A stretch of 39,806 nt of DNA from positions 1 to 39,806 of the forward strand of contig NZ_JACXXN010000044.1 in NCBI RefSeq assembly GCF_014904695.1, in the 5' to 3' direction. Position 1 is the stretch's first letter; the number at the start of each line of letters is the position of its first letter. The DNA comes from Nostoc sp. MG11. Its GTDB lineage: Bacteria; Cyanobacteriota; Cyanobacteriia; Cyanobacteriales; Nostocaceae. Positions 18,901 to 27,539 of this stretch are shown here, one piece after another. Both the position numbers and the translations under genes were made by a program. Below the pieces are notes generated by a model that worked only from the letters and a program-made list of their open reading frames with translations, had not been told where the DNA came from and did not search any database.

Positions 18901-21247
18901 AGATTTAGAGCATAACTATGTCAGCGCAGTAGAAGTTCAGCGAGAACTCCGTCGTCGCGGCCGTAGCCAACCAATGGGAGTAGTATTTACCAGCACTTTA
19001 GGGTTAGGTTCTTTGGCTAGTGAAGATTTAGGAGAAGGATTTGGCCTCAAGCAATTAGGAGAGATGGTTTATAGTGTTGCTCAAACTCCTCAAGTTTGGC
19101 TTGACCATCAAGTATTAGAGGAGAAAGGAGCATTAGTGCTGAATTGGGATGCAGTTGCAGATTTGTTTCCTGAAGATCTTCTCGATCAAATGTTTGCAGC
19201 TTACTGTAATTGGCTCAGACGACTAGCAACATCTGACGAACCTTGGAGTAAGACTCATCACCAACTGTTATCACCAGAGCAACTAACCTTACAAACACAA
19301 ATAAATCAGACAACTTCTTCATTGTCTGAGGACACATTGCATAGTTTGTTTATCAAGCAGGTACAAGCTCAAAGTGAATCACCTGCTATTATTACGACAA
19401 ACAAAGTCTTAAGCTACCAGGAACTATACAGGCGATCGCATCACTTAGGGTATGAATTACGGCGATCGGGAGTTAAACCCAACACTCTAGTAGCTGTAGT
19501 TATGAAAAAAGGGTGGGAACAAGTAGTAGCAGTCCTCGGAATCTTAATGTCTGGTGGTGCTTACTTACCTATTGACCCAGAACTACCCCAAGAACGCCAG
19601 TGGTATCTACTTGCACAAGCAGAAGTCAAACAAGTTTTAACCCAAAGTCATTTACAAGAATCTCTGTGCTGGCCAGAAGGAATTGCTTGTTGGTCTGTAG
19701 ATACTCAAGAGATAGCAGCATTAAATCTACCTATTTTAGAACCAGTACAAACTCCAGAAGATTTAGCTTATGTGATTTACACTTCTGGCTCTACGGGTTT
19801 ACCTAAAGGAGTGATGATTGACCATCGAGGAGCAGTCAATACAATCCTCGACATCAACCAACGCTTTAAAGTAAAACCATCTGACCGAATCCTGGCTCTA
19901 TCAGCTTTGAATTTTGACCTGTCAGTATACGATATCTTCGGCATATTAGCAGCTGGGGGAACTATAGTCATGCCAGCACCAACAGGAACCAAAGATCCGA
20001 GTCACTGGATAGAATTAATCACAATTCACCAAGTTACCATTTGGAATTCTGTGCCAGCTTTAATGCAAATGTTGGTGGAATATCTTTCAGGAAAATCACA
20101 AGAACCAACTAATGATTTGCGACTGGCTTTGCTAAGTGGAGATTGGTTGCCAATTAACTTACCTGAAAAAATCCGGTCTCTGTGGTTTGATGCTCAAGTA
20201 ATCAGTTTAGGAGGAGCCACAGAAGCATCAATCTGGTCTATCAGCCATAACATTGACCAGGTTAATTCTGATTGGAAAAGTATTCCCTACGGTAAACCTT
20301 TAATTAATCAATGTTTTTATGTGTTGAATGAGTTAATGGATGTCAGACCAATTTGGGTACCAGGGCAACTTTATATTGGCGGTGTGGGATTGGCTCTGGG
20401 TTACTGGAAAAATGAGCAAAAAACACAAGCAAGTTTTATTACCCATCCAGTGACTCAAGAGCGCTTGTACAAAACTGGGGATTTAGGACGATATTTACCT
20501 GATGGCAACATTGAGTTTCTGGGTCGAGAAGACTTTCAGGTAAAAATCAATGGCTACCGTGTGGAATTAGGAGAAATTGAAGCAGCATTACAACAAATTC
20601 CAGGCATCAAAGAAGCAGTAGTCAGTGCAATGGGAGACTCACAACAAAATAAACGTTTAGTAGCCTATATCTTACTAAATTCTTCCTTACTTGCTGAAGC
20701 CGACCAACAAAATGGGGTTACTCAGCTTTCTCAGGAATCAAATTCTATTACTAAGCATTTGCGTCAACATCTGAAAGAAAAACTTCCTGAGTATATGGTT
20801 CCTGCTGATTACGTTGTTATTGAGGTCTGGCCACTAACTGCTAATGGTAAAGTAGACCGTCAACGATTGCCCAAGCCAGAAGAAAGCACTCGCTCTAACC
20901 TTGAATATGTAGCACCTCAAACTGAAACTGAACAAAAAATGGCTGCTGTTTTGCGAGAAGTACTTCGCATAGAAACAGTCGGAATTCACGACAATTTCTA
21001 TGAGATCGGAGGTAACTCATTACTCTTAATCCGAGTGCATAATAAATTGCAAGAAATATTTGACATTGAACTAAAAGTAGTTGACCTTTTTACCTACCCG
21101 ACTGTATACTCCTTGAGTCAATATATTGCTGGCAATGAAGATAATTCCGCTGAAATCGGCAAAAGCATTGCTAGTAATCGGTTGCAAAAACGTACTTCTG
21201 TCAAAGAAAAGGGAAATATTCGGAAAACACTCCGTAATCAGAAATAA
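12491..21247 (+). CDS. Type I PKS-NRPS, 3' part (AT remainder-DH-MT-ER-KR-ACP-Cy-A-PCP)
   Basis: In frame with the previous entry; the open frame resumes at 12467, and TTG 12491 is only the first possible start codon, so an independent gene is unlikely. In full-length numbering, HAFHS of the AT predicts malonyl-CoA. The DH has HPLLGQ and HxxxDxxxxP (YLSHHKVFDKALFP). The C-methyltransferase has LLEIGAGTGG (about 1453), the ER has IHAAAGGTGMAA (about 2017) and the KR has LITGGLGGLG (2216-2225) with His at the usual Tyr position. The ACP Ser is S2517. Next comes a heterocyclisation (Cy) domain with DLLIADAWS (D2713, D2718). The A domain (FDLSVYDIFG, WNSVPALM, GGATEASIW) reads as the cysteine code DLYNLSLIW. 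The PCP Ser is S3602. The line should add one reduced, methylated C2 unit and a thiazoline ring. Confidence 0.9.
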   Translation: MQVSHAFHSPLMTPMLAEFEVIANQITYHQPQIPLISNLTGEIAPSQITTAQYWLDHVRQPVMFAQSMQTLSAQGYEVFLEVGPQPHLLGMGRQCLPQQVGVWLASMRTGVSEWQQMLSSLAQLYVQGVAVDWSGFERDYQRHKVVLPTYPFQRQRYWIEIKNRRSKEQCLLRGIVLHPLLGQKLYLAGLDKQYRFESFLAEDEPAYLSHHKVFDKALFPTTAYLEMALAAGMNRLGTSHLVVEDLVIGRGLILPTGEIKTVQTILTLLEKENYQFQIFTQQQQENQDEVPWILHAQGKIRPDKANKPFATEDLEKYKVECTRSVEVKQHYQQSRQRGIDYGVSFQGIEQLWSGSNQALGKIKLPFELLEEASDYQLHPALLDAALQVINHALPEIDSNQTYLPVRIDQFRVYCRPKLNLWAIASVTAPQVKNGDSLTTQVTLVNDEGEIIATVTGLQVKRATPQTLLQTEPESITNWLYEVEWKAKPRFGRLLPPDYLLSPTKIEQKLSRSSTELVAPADLNSYKEIATQLEELSAEYIIQAFLQLGWQFPLGAVFSTDFAVTSLGIIPSHQRLCHRMLQILAEVGIVQANQQQWQVLETLEAVNPESKTQTLLSQYPNAIAELTLLHHCASQLAGVLQGVIDPVQLVFPEGDLTTATQLYQESPVAKVMNTLVQKVITQASENLPQHRGIRLLEIGAGTGGTTSYILPHLNPSQTEYVFTDIGVLFTTKAQEKFSDYPFVSYQALDIEADPTTQGLKSHQYDVIIAANVLHATANLTQTMTHVRQLLAPGGLLLLVEGTIRQRWLDLIFGLLEGWWKFSDWELRPDYPLLSRTKWQQLLNQTGFTQMVALPELDGLGEALSQQAVIVAQANANQIKLSLSLDTNWLILADEQGIAQTLATQLRSVGAVCTLIFVGKKYQQLSPTEFTLNPEHPEEFQQLIAQITTHSPNLYGVVQCWTLEAGIGSTISGQELQSLTKLGCGTTLSLVQALVKGKLSQSPRLWLVTQGAQPVPDSIPVVSGVAQSSLWGMGKVIDLEHPELKCVRIDLDPNQTVEKKGLALWSEIWSEDKEDQVALREDWRYVARLVSSRLRQQTLDQQQQIPTEPFRLTTSERGTLDNLILQSTTRHSPKPDEVEIRVRATGLNFLDVVAALGLIPKQVDGVSQQHLLEMDSFGRECAGEIVAVGERVTRLKVGDSVIAMAAGSFSQYVIVNAQFVTLKPDNLSFEEAASIPVNFLTAYYALHHVAQISASDRILIHAAAGGTGMAAVQIAKLAGAEVFATASPPKWEALRKMGVKHIMNSRNVDFAEQVMAITHGEGVNVVFNSLTSGNFITKSLSVVSSQGRFVEIGKRGVWDSSQVAQVRPDVSYWVVDLVRESQQQPELIQSMLQELLGKFSQNLLQPTSLKIFAIADVINAFRYMQQAKHIGKIVVTQTAQTTHTVTSTPLKFREDGTYLITGGLGGLGLLVARWMVEQGAKHLVLVSRRPPDDAAASKLAELKAAGTQVIVETADVSEYAAMARVLDNINQSTPPLAGIIHSVGVLSDGVLQNQSWSSFEQVMAPKVQGAWHLHQLTQNQPLDFFVLFSSAASLLGSPGQGNHSAANAFLDALAHYRRAMGLSGLSIHWGAVAQIGEAAERGADIRAQQSGMGAIAPDQVIKALELIMSNTAVEVGVVPIDWSAWQDKVAKWPFLADWENVTSTMVTQNDQLLEKLKRIKGNERENILRTHLQNEIAQVLGMKTADIDAKQPLNLMGIDSLMAVELRNRIKTKLEVDVPITKFIEGDSIVSLSADISQQLSQSNQTPSETSLPTIVTNPDQRYQPFPLNEIQQAYWLGRQQIFDLGNIATHLYIEVDCENLNLERLNQAWQKLIAHHDMLRMVVVADAQQQVLQQVPTYEIKVLDLAQEPLQTITSELAVIREQMSHEILPANQWPLFNIQATCLNQQIRLHISLDLLIADAWSIYLIFTQWMQLYEAPESSLPALELSFRDYVLGELALKDSPQYHRCQKYWFDRLDSLPPAPEIPLSQPISAITQPRFQRRSAKLSPIHWQQLQQKARKANLTPSGLLLTAFADILNLWSKSPKFTINLTLFNRLPIHPQVNQLVGDFTSLILLEVDNSVATSFMNRAQNLQKQLWQDLEHNYVSAVEVQRELRRRGRSQPMGVVFTSTLGLGSLASEDLGEGFGLKQLGEMVYSVAQTPQVWLDHQVLEEKGALVLNWDAVADLFPEDLLDQMFAAYCNWLRRLATSDEPWSKTHHQLLSPEQLTLQTQINQTTSSLSEDTLHSLFIKQVQAQSESPAIITTNKVLSYQELYRRSHHLGYELRRSGVKPNTLVAVVMKKGWEQVVAVLGILMSGGAYLPIDPELPQERQWYLLAQAEVKQVLTQSHLQESLCWPEGIACWSVDTQEIAALNLPILEPVQTPEDLAYVIYTSGSTGLPKGVMIDHRGAVNTILDINQRFKVKPSDRILALSALNFDLSVYDIFGILAAGGTIVMPAPTGTKDPSHWIELITIHQVTIWNSVPALMQMLVEYLSGKSQEPTNDLRLALLSGDWLPINLPEKIRSLWFDAQVISLGGATEASIWSISHNIDQVNSDWKSIPYGKPLINQCFYVLNELMDVRPIWVPGQLYIGGVGLALGYWKNEQKTQASFITHPVTQERLYKTGDLGRYLPDGNIEFLGREDFQVKINGYRVELGEIEAALQQIPGIKEAVVSAMGDSQQNKRLVAYILLNSSLLAEADQQNGVTQLSQESNSITKHLRQHLKEKLPEYMVPADYVVIEVWPLTANGKVDRQRLPKPEESTRSNLEYVAPQTETEQKMAAVLREVLRIETVGIHDNFYEIGGNSLLLIRVHNKLQEIFDIELKVVDLFTYPTVYSLSQYIAGNEDNSAEIGKSIASNRLQKRTSVKEKGNIRKTLRNQK

Positions 21248-21464
21248 GTTGAAAGAGGAGTACACCAATTTAAGGTGTAATACCAATTCACTTTAGGAAT
21301 TTCCAAAAAATAAATTATCGAGTAGGGTGCGTTATGGCGCTAAGCCTAACGCATCGCATACGGATAATAGGTACATGGGTAACACACTCTACAACCTACG
21401 AACAATCGCTTGAGTAAATATAAAAAATATACATTTTAATAGATATTTTTAAGGAGAAAAGTTT
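21248..21464 (+). other. PKS intergenic spacer with a GTGCGTTA-type hairpin
   Basis: 217 bases between the two PKS genes. TGCGTTA (21328-21334) pairs with TAACGCA (21347-21353), with inner GGC/GCC. This is a dispersed palindrome type also seen at 38189-38224. No terminator with a T-run is seen, so the genes may be co-transcribed. AAGGAG precedes the next ATG. Confidence 0.55.
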
Positions 21465-24400
21465 ATGTATCAACTAGAAGAAGAATTTTTTGATGAAAAT
21501 CAAGATATCGCAATAATTGCTATGTCTGGACGTTTTCCAGGCTCAAATAATATTGAGCAATTTTGGCAGAATATTCGAGATGGTGTAGAGTCGATTCGCT
21601 TTTTTTCAGAGGAAGAATTATTAGCTGCTGGTGTCAAGCCTGAACGATTGAATAACCCTAATTACGTAAGAGCTAGTGGAACTCCATCAGATATTGATAT
21701 GTTCGATGCTAGTTTCTTTGGTTGTAGTCCTAAAGATGCTATAGAAATAGATCCGCAACAACGGTTGTTTTTAGAATGCGCTTGGGAAGTAATAGAAAGG
21801 GGTGGTTACAATCCAAATGTCTATGAAGGTTCAATCGGGGTTTACGCAGGTTGCAGTATTAATAGTTATTTAATCAACAACCTGGATTCCGAATCTGACC
21901 TTGGTTTACAGGTATATCTTAAGGGAGGTGACAAAGATTATTTAGCAACGCGTGTTGCTTACCATCTAAATTTAACTGGGCCTGCTGTTAGCGTTCAAAC
22001 TGCTTGTTCAACCTCATTGGTAGCAGTTCACATTGCCTGCCAAAGTCTGCTTAATGGAGAGTGTGACATGGCGCTAGCAGGTGGAGTTTCTATTTTTGTT
22101 TCTCAAGAACCTGGGTATTTGTATCAAGATGGGTTGGTTGCTTCACCAGATGGGCACTGTAGAGCTTTTGATGCCAAAGCTAACGGAACAGTGCCAAGTA
22201 ACGGCATTGGGATTGTACTCCTGAAGGGACTCAAGGATGCAATTGCTGATGGTGATTATATCTATGCAGTGATTAAGGGTTCAGCTATTAACAACGATGG
22301 TTCTTTAAAAGTGGGCTACACTGCTCCTAGTGTAGAAGGTCAAGCAGCAGTGATTGCACAAGCTCACGCTGTCGCTGGAGTAGACCCAGAGACAATTACA
22401 TATGTAGAGGCTCATGGTACGGGGACACAACTAGGAGATCCTATTGAAATTGCAGGTTTGACCAAGGCTTTTCAACAGAGTACACACAAGCAAGGCTATT
22501 GTGCGATCGGTTCAGTAAAAACTAATATAGGGCATTTGGTTACAGCAGCAGGAGTAGCAGGACTGATTAAAGCTGTGTTGGCTCTCCAGCACAAGTTATT
22601 ACCTCCTAGTTTAAATTTTCAAAAACCCAATCATAAAATTGATTTTGCCAATAGTCCTTTTTACGTCAACACAACTCTTACTGAATGGAAAACCAACGGT
22701 ACTCCCCGTCGAGCAGGAGTTAGTTCTTTTGGTGTAGGGGGAACTAATGCACATCTGGTACTCCAAGAAGCACCAAAACAAGTTAAGAGTAAAAACTTAT
22801 ATGAACGGTCATTACAGATACTAACTCTATCAGCCAAAACAGAAACAGCACTGCAAGAGTTAGTCACAAACTACCACAAATATCTTCTAAGCGACACACA
22901 AACAGAACTAACAGATATCTGTTACACAGCGAACACAGGACGTGCTCACTTCAATCATCGATTGGCATTCATCGCCGCGAATAAACAAGAATTAGCAGAA
23001 AAACTACATCAATACCAAAGCAAAGAACAACTAACAGGGATAACATCAGGAAAAATCTCCAGCAGTACCAGTTGCAGAAAAATAGCATTTTTGTTTACAG
23101 GTCAAGGTTCGCAATATGTGAACATGGGAAGACAACTGTATCAAACCCAAGCAGTATTTCGTGCTGCGGTAGACCAATGTGAGCAAATCCTGGGTAGTCA
23201 ACTAGAATATCCTCTACTAGAAATACTCTATCCATCCACAACTGAGGCAGAAAGTTTATCGCGGCTGAATCAAACAGCCTACACTCAAATAGCACTGTTT
23301 GCGGTAGAGTATGCCCTAGCGCAATTGTGGCAATCATGGGGAATCAAACCAGATGTCGTAGTCGGTCACAGCGTAGGTGAATACGTAGCCGCAACCATAG
23401 CTGGAATCATCAGTTTAGAAGATGGTCTGAAACTGATTGTAGCTAGAGGCTCATTGATGCAACAGTTGAGTGGCGAAGGCGAAATGGTAGCAGTGATGGC
23501 ATCAGCACAGCAAGTAGAATCACTGCTGAGTGAGTATGCACAGACGGTTTCCCTGGCAGCGATAAACGCACCACAAAACGTAGTCATTTCCGGGGAAAAG
23601 ACCGCAATCGCAGCGATTTGTCAACAGTTGTCATCTCAAGGCATCAAAACAAAACGCTTGCAAGTATCCCATGCGTTTCATTCCCCATTGATGACACCGA
23701 TGTTAGCAGAATTTGAAGTTATTGCTAATCAAATCACCTATCATCAGCCGCAAATTCCGCTAATATCCAACCTGACTGGAGAGATTGCACCCTCTCAAAT
23801 CACAACGGCGCAATATTGGCTAGACCATGTACGCCAGCCAGTAATGTTCGCTCAGAGTATGCAGACTTTATCGGCTCAAGGTTATGAGGTGTTTTTAGAA
23901 GTTGGGCCACAACCGCATTTGTTGGGTATGGGACGGCAGTGTTTGCCGCAACAGGTGGGTGTGTGGTTAGCTTCCATGCGTACTGGTGTTTCTGAGTGGC
24001 AACAGATGCTTTCGAGTTTGGCACAGTTATATGTGCAGGGTGTGGCTGTTGACTGGTCAGGATTTGAGCGCGATTATCAGCGCCACAAGGTCGTTTTGCC
24101 TACTTATCCTTTCCAACGCCAGCGCTATTGGATTGAAATGAGTAATGGACGTTATCAAGATAAGTCTATTACATCAGAGAATGATAGTTCTCTTATCGTT
24201 AATCTCATTAAGCAAGGAGAGATAAAAGCATTAACTCAACAACTCCAAACAGTAGGAAATCTCTCCCAAAGTGAAGTTGCTCTGCTGCCTAAACTACTAA
24301 AGTTGATGGTTCAACAGCATCAACAACATCAACAACAACTAACAAAAGTTAGCATTGGAGAAATTCCTTTGCTGCAACAAAAATCTGTAAAAAAACTTGA

Positions 24401-25487
24401 ATTGCTCCAGGAACTACAAGCAGTTCCTACGATAAAATATAAACAAATTTTAATAGAATACCTGGAAAAGCAGATACGCAAAATATTACAAATTAATGCG
24501 TCTCACCCTATCGACACACAACAATCTATCCTAGAATTAGGTTTTGATTCTTTAAGTGTCATTGAACTAAAAATTCAATTGGAAGCTCAATTAAAAGTAA
24601 CTATACCTGCTAGCGAAATTATCCAAGGGCCCAGTATTATCGAACTAGCAGAACAGCTTACTGAACAACTAATTCAAGATAGTTCTGTCTCAAATAGGGT
24701 ATCTTCCCAAGATGAAATTACAGAGTTAGCGGATCAAAAAGCAAGTTGGATTGCATACCATAAACCTAAGCCCAATAGTTACCTACGTCTATTTTGCTTT
24801 CATCCCTGGGGGTCAAGTGCTTCAATATTCAAAAACTGGTCTGATGAATTGCCACCACATATAGAAGTTTTACCAATTCAACTTCCAGGTAGGCAACAGC
24901 GCTTAAAGGAAAAACCTTTTACAGAATTTGTGACTTTGATTCAATTTTTAGGAGACTTTATTCATCCTTATCTTGATAAGCCTTTTGCTTTTTACGGTCA
25001 TAGTATGGGTGCTTTAATTGCTTTTGAGCTTGCCTATATTGTAAAGCAAAAATATAATATTAACCCACAATACTTGTTTTTGGGTGGCGCTCAAACACCA
25101 TCTGATGTTTCTTTTTTAAATAGAATTGAAAGTCTCTCACAGAATCAAACTTTGAATTATCTTCTGGATATTTCAGAAATTCCAGAGGCCATTTATAATG
25201 ACAAATCACTTTTTGAGGAGTTTATGGAGATTTTTAAAGCAGATCTGCAACTACTACAAAGTTATTGCCATAAGGAGCAAGAGCCACTCGATTGCCCAAT
25301 TTATACTTTTGGTGGTGTAGATGATACTTCGATTAGTGAAAAGCAACTTTCATTATGGTATCGCTACACTCAAAATACCTTTAAGCTGCAAATGCTTCCT
25401 GGTAAACATATGTTTTTGAATAATAGTCAAAAACTTATTTTAGATATAATTTATCAGGAGATATTAAAGCTTAATAGTAATGAATAA
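21465..25487 (+). CDS. Terminal type I PKS module (KS-AT-ACP-TE)
   Basis: 1340 residues. The KS has C181 in VQTACSTSL, H317 in VEAHGTGT and TNIGHLVTAAG. Its loop EPGYLYQDGLVASPDGHC is common in KS domains that accept chains from NRPS modules. The AT has S636 in GHSVG and HAFHS, hence malonyl-CoA. A Gln-rich linker (QQHQQHQQQ) leads to an ACP with S1029 (LGFDSLSVIEL). The C-terminal thioesterase has GHSMG (S1180) and a late His in GKHMF; it resembles GrsT-like enzymes. There are no KR or DH domains, so a beta-keto thioester of the thiazoline intermediate should form before release. It overlaps the monooxygenase gene by eight bases. The AT segment is a near-perfect duplicate of that in the first PKS. 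Confidence 0.9.
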   Translation: MYQLEEEFFDENQDIAIIAMSGRFPGSNNIEQFWQNIRDGVESIRFFSEEELLAAGVKPERLNNPNYVRASGTPSDIDMFDASFFGCSPKDAIEIDPQQRLFLECAWEVIERGGYNPNVYEGSIGVYAGCSINSYLINNLDSESDLGLQVYLKGGDKDYLATRVAYHLNLTGPAVSVQTACSTSLVAVHIACQSLLNGECDMALAGGVSIFVSQEPGYLYQDGLVASPDGHCRAFDAKANGTVPSNGIGIVLLKGLKDAIADGDYIYAVIKGSAINNDGSLKVGYTAPSVEGQAAVIAQAHAVAGVDPETITYVEAHGTGTQLGDPIEIAGLTKAFQQSTHKQGYCAIGSVKTNIGHLVTAAGVAGLIKAVLALQHKLLPPSLNFQKPNHKIDFANSPFYVNTTLTEWKTNGTPRRAGVSSFGVGGTNAHLVLQEAPKQVKSKNLYERSLQILTLSAKTETALQELVTNYHKYLLSDTQTELTDICYTANTGRAHFNHRLAFIAANKQELAEKLHQYQSKEQLTGITSGKISSSTSCRKIAFLFTGQGSQYVNMGRQLYQTQAVFRAAVDQCEQILGSQLEYPLLEILYPSTTEAESLSRLNQTAYTQIALFAVEYALAQLWQSWGIKPDVVVGHSVGEYVAATIAGIISLEDGLKLIVARGSLMQQLSGEGEMVAVMASAQQVESLLSEYAQTVSLAAINAPQNVVISGEKTAIAAICQQLSSQGIKTKRLQVSHAFHSPLMTPMLAEFEVIANQITYHQPQIPLISNLTGEIAPSQITTAQYWLDHVRQPVMFAQSMQTLSAQGYEVFLEVGPQPHLLGMGRQCLPQQVGVWLASMRTGVSEWQQMLSSLAQLYVQGVAVDWSGFERDYQRHKVVLPTYPFQRQRYWIEMSNGRYQDKSITSENDSSLIVNLIKQGEIKALTQQLQTVGNLSQSEVALLPKLLKLMVQQHQQHQQQLTKVSIGEIPLLQQKSVKKLELLQELQAVPTIKYKQILIEYLEKQIRKILQINASHPIDTQQSILELGFDSLSVIELKIQLEAQLKVTIPASEIIQGPSIIELAEQLTEQLIQDSSVSNRVSSQDEITELADQKASWIAYHKPKPNSYLRLFCFHPWGSSASIFKNWSDELPPHIEVLPIQLPGRQQRLKEKPFTEFVTLIQFLGDFIHPYLDKPFAFYGHSMGALIAFELAYIVKQKYNINPQYLFLGGAQTPSDVSFLNRIESLSQNQTLNYLLDISEIPEAIYNDKSLFEEFMEIFKADLQLLQSYCHKEQEPLDCPIYTFGGVDDTSISEKQLSLWYRYTQNTFKLQMLPGKHMFLNNSQKLILDIIYQEILKLNSNE
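22803..24139 (+). repeat. AT-domain repeat, copy 2 (1337 bp, intact)
   Basis: Intact partner of the segment at 11636-12972, with TCA (23631-23633) where copy 1 has TAA. Perfect conservation at silent positions shows that the copies were made equal very recently. The adjoining KS and linker regions differ strongly. Confidence 0.95.
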
Positions 25488-26976
25488 CCAAATTTTTAGT
25501 AACACTAAGCAAAAATTAGAGATTGCTATTATTGGTGCTGGTATCTCTGGTTTATGTATGGCAATTAATCTAAAGAAAATTGGTATTAGCTCATTTAAGA
25601 TATTTGAGAAAGCGGACAGTTTAGGTGGCACATGGCGAGATAATACCTATCCCGGTGCTGGTTGTGATGTTCCATCTTTCCTGTATTCATTTTCTTTTGA
25701 ACCTAAATATAACTGGACACTAAGCTATCCAAAACAACCGGAAATACTTCAATACTTAGAATACTGTGCCGACAAATACGGTATTAAGCAACATATTCAA
25801 TTTAATACTGAAATTATTACAGCGATTTTTGAACATGAACAAGGTCTTTGGAGTATTCATACCCGTACCAACGAAAAGTTACAAGCTGATATTTTAATCA
25901 GTGGTTGTGGGCAATTAAATCGTCCTAAAATACCCAATACACCTGGAATTAACACATTTAAAGGAACTCAGTTCCATTCGGCTCAGTGGAATCATCAGTA
26001 TAATTTAAGTGATAAAACAGTGGCAGTAATAGGCACTGGTGCAAGCGCCATTCAGTTTATTCCACTGATTGCTAAGGAAGTGAAGAAGTTATTCATTTTT
26101 CAAAGTAGTGCTAACTGGATTTTAAATAAGCAGGATTATAAATTCAATCAATTTCAACATTGGATATTTAAAACATTTCCATTCACGGTTAATTTATATC
26201 GATTATGGATTTACCTAACTTTAGAGTTTTTACTGGTTAATGGCGTTCTTCAAAAAGACGGCATTCTGGGAAAAATTTTTACTGCTTACCTTAGTCATCA
26301 GAGACATCAAAAAGTAAAAAAGGCAGCGCTTCAATCAGTCCTAGAGCCAAATTTCCCGGTTGGTTGTAAACGAGTTTTGCTATCAAATGATTATTATGAA
26401 ACGCTTCAGCAACCCAATGTTGAAGTTATTACTAACCGTATTAAAGCCATATCCACTAATAGTGTATTGACGCAAGATGACCAGGAATATCCAATAGATA
26501 CTCTTATTTTTGCTACGGGGTTTCATGCTACTAATTTTTTGTCACCTATAAAAATCATTGGTTTGAATAACGAATTATTAGAGGATAAATGGAAAGACGG
26601 GGCTGAAGCATATAAAGGTATTATGATATCAGGATTTCCTAATTTATTTTTGCTTTATGGCCCAAATACTAATACATCGAATTCAATTATCTTTATGGTT
26701 GAATGCCAGGTTCGTTACATTATTTCTTGCATTCGGCTAATTCAAAGAAAATCGCTCCAATATTTGGATGTTAAGCCTAATAAACAATCTTTATTTAACC
26801 AAAAATTACAGGCTGATGCTGCTAAAACTGTTTGGAGTAGTAATTGTGCTAATTGGTATAAAACGGATAAAGGTAAAATTGTTAACAATTGGCCTCAATC
26901 AACGTTATGTTATTTACTAACAACTTTTCGAGCTAATTTAAAAGATTTTGACTGCTTTGATCAAGATAAGAACTAA
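25480..26976 (+). CDS. Flavin monooxygenase, Baeyer-Villiger type
   Basis: 498 residues. The FAD Rossmann motif is GAGISG (19-24), followed by GGTWRDNTYPGAGCDVPS (49-66) with the conserved Asp63. The Baeyer-Villiger fingerprint FxGxxxHxxxW is present as FKGTQFHSAQW (160-170). The NADPH Rossmann motif is GTGASA (185-190), and GCKRVLLSNDYY carries the conserved Arg. ATGFHATNF closes the domain. It should use NADPH and O2 to insert oxygen next to a ketone or oxidise a related site. The 8-base overlap with the terminal PKS shows co-translation. The likely substrate is the beta-keto group left by the terminal module, giving an ester or hydroxylated product. Reaction type is well supported; substrate is inferred. 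Confidence 0.85.
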   Translation: MNNQIFSNTKQKLEIAIIGAGISGLCMAINLKKIGISSFKIFEKADSLGGTWRDNTYPGAGCDVPSFLYSFSFEPKYNWTLSYPKQPEILQYLEYCADKYGIKQHIQFNTEIITAIFEHEQGLWSIHTRTNEKLQADILISGCGQLNRPKIPNTPGINTFKGTQFHSAQWNHQYNLSDKTVAVIGTGASAIQFIPLIAKEVKKLFIFQSSANWILNKQDYKFNQFQHWIFKTFPFTVNLYRLWIYLTLEFLLVNGVLQKDGILGKIFTAYLSHQRHQKVKKAALQSVLEPNFPVGCKRVLLSNDYYETLQQPNVEVITNRIKAISTNSVLTQDDQEYPIDTLIFATGFHATNFLSPIKIIGLNNELLEDKWKDGAEAYKGIMISGFPNLFLLYGPNTNTSNSIIFMVECQVRYIISCIRLIQRKSLQYLDVKPNKQSLFNQKLQADAAKTVWSSNCANWYKTDKGKIVNNWPQSTLCYLLTTFRANLKDFDCFDQDKN

Positions 26977-27107
26977 GCTAAAATATGAGAGATTATTGAT
27001 TATATTCCAAGATTATAAGTTTAATTAATTGTAAAATATCAATTTGCTGTTACAAGGCTATAAATTTGTTTAATCAGCATTTGAAACCTGTCCATGGGAG
27101 TTAAGTA

Positions 27108-27539
27108 ATGAATTTATGGTTTCGTTTATGGTGGTATTGGTTAGTCATTGTTACCTGTGGGGTAACTATATTTAGCATTAGCTTGGTTATTTTACCAGAT
27201 TTCATGCAGTTGTTCTTTAACGCGATGTTGTTTTCATCCTCCCAAGCACACACTACCTTTGATGAAATCGCATATTCTTATATTAAATTTTTGTATGGCA
27301 TACTTGGTGCTGTAATGGTCGGTTGGAGTGTTACTTTGCTCTTCATCCTTGCAGGGCCATTTCATCGCGGCCAACGTGAAGCATGGTACGCCATGACAGT
27401 ATCAGTACTCGTGTGGTTCGTGCTGGACAGTTCGTTGTCTATATCATCAGGGTTTTGGCAAAATGCTGTCTTCAATACTATGTTTCTCATATTTTTTGCA
27501 ATTCCTCTGGTAGCCACATATCGATATTTTCAAAAATGA
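27108..27539 (+). CDS. Small integral membrane protein, unknown family
   Basis: 143 residues with four predicted membrane helices (about 8-30, 58-80, 93-110 and 118-138), short loops and no motif I recognise. GGAG lies about nine bases before the ATG. It is the last + strand gene after the PKS/monooxygenase genes, 131 bases downstream, and may be part of the same unit. A role in transport, self-protection or membrane-associated tailoring can only be guessed. Confidence 0.6.
   Translation: MNLWFRLWWYWLVIVTCGVTIFSISLVILPDFMQLFFNAMLFSSSQAHTTFDEIAYSYIKFLYGILGAVMVGWSVTLLFILAGPFHRGQREAWYAMTVSVLVWFVLDSSLSISSGFWQNAVFNTMFLIFFAIPLVATYRYFQK

Noticed and set aside
12491-21247. A separate PKS gene starting at TTG 12491
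   Set aside because: The frame is continuous with the upstream PKS across one TAA, the start would lie inside the AT domain, and the paralogous AT reads straight through; a split gene is the better explanation.
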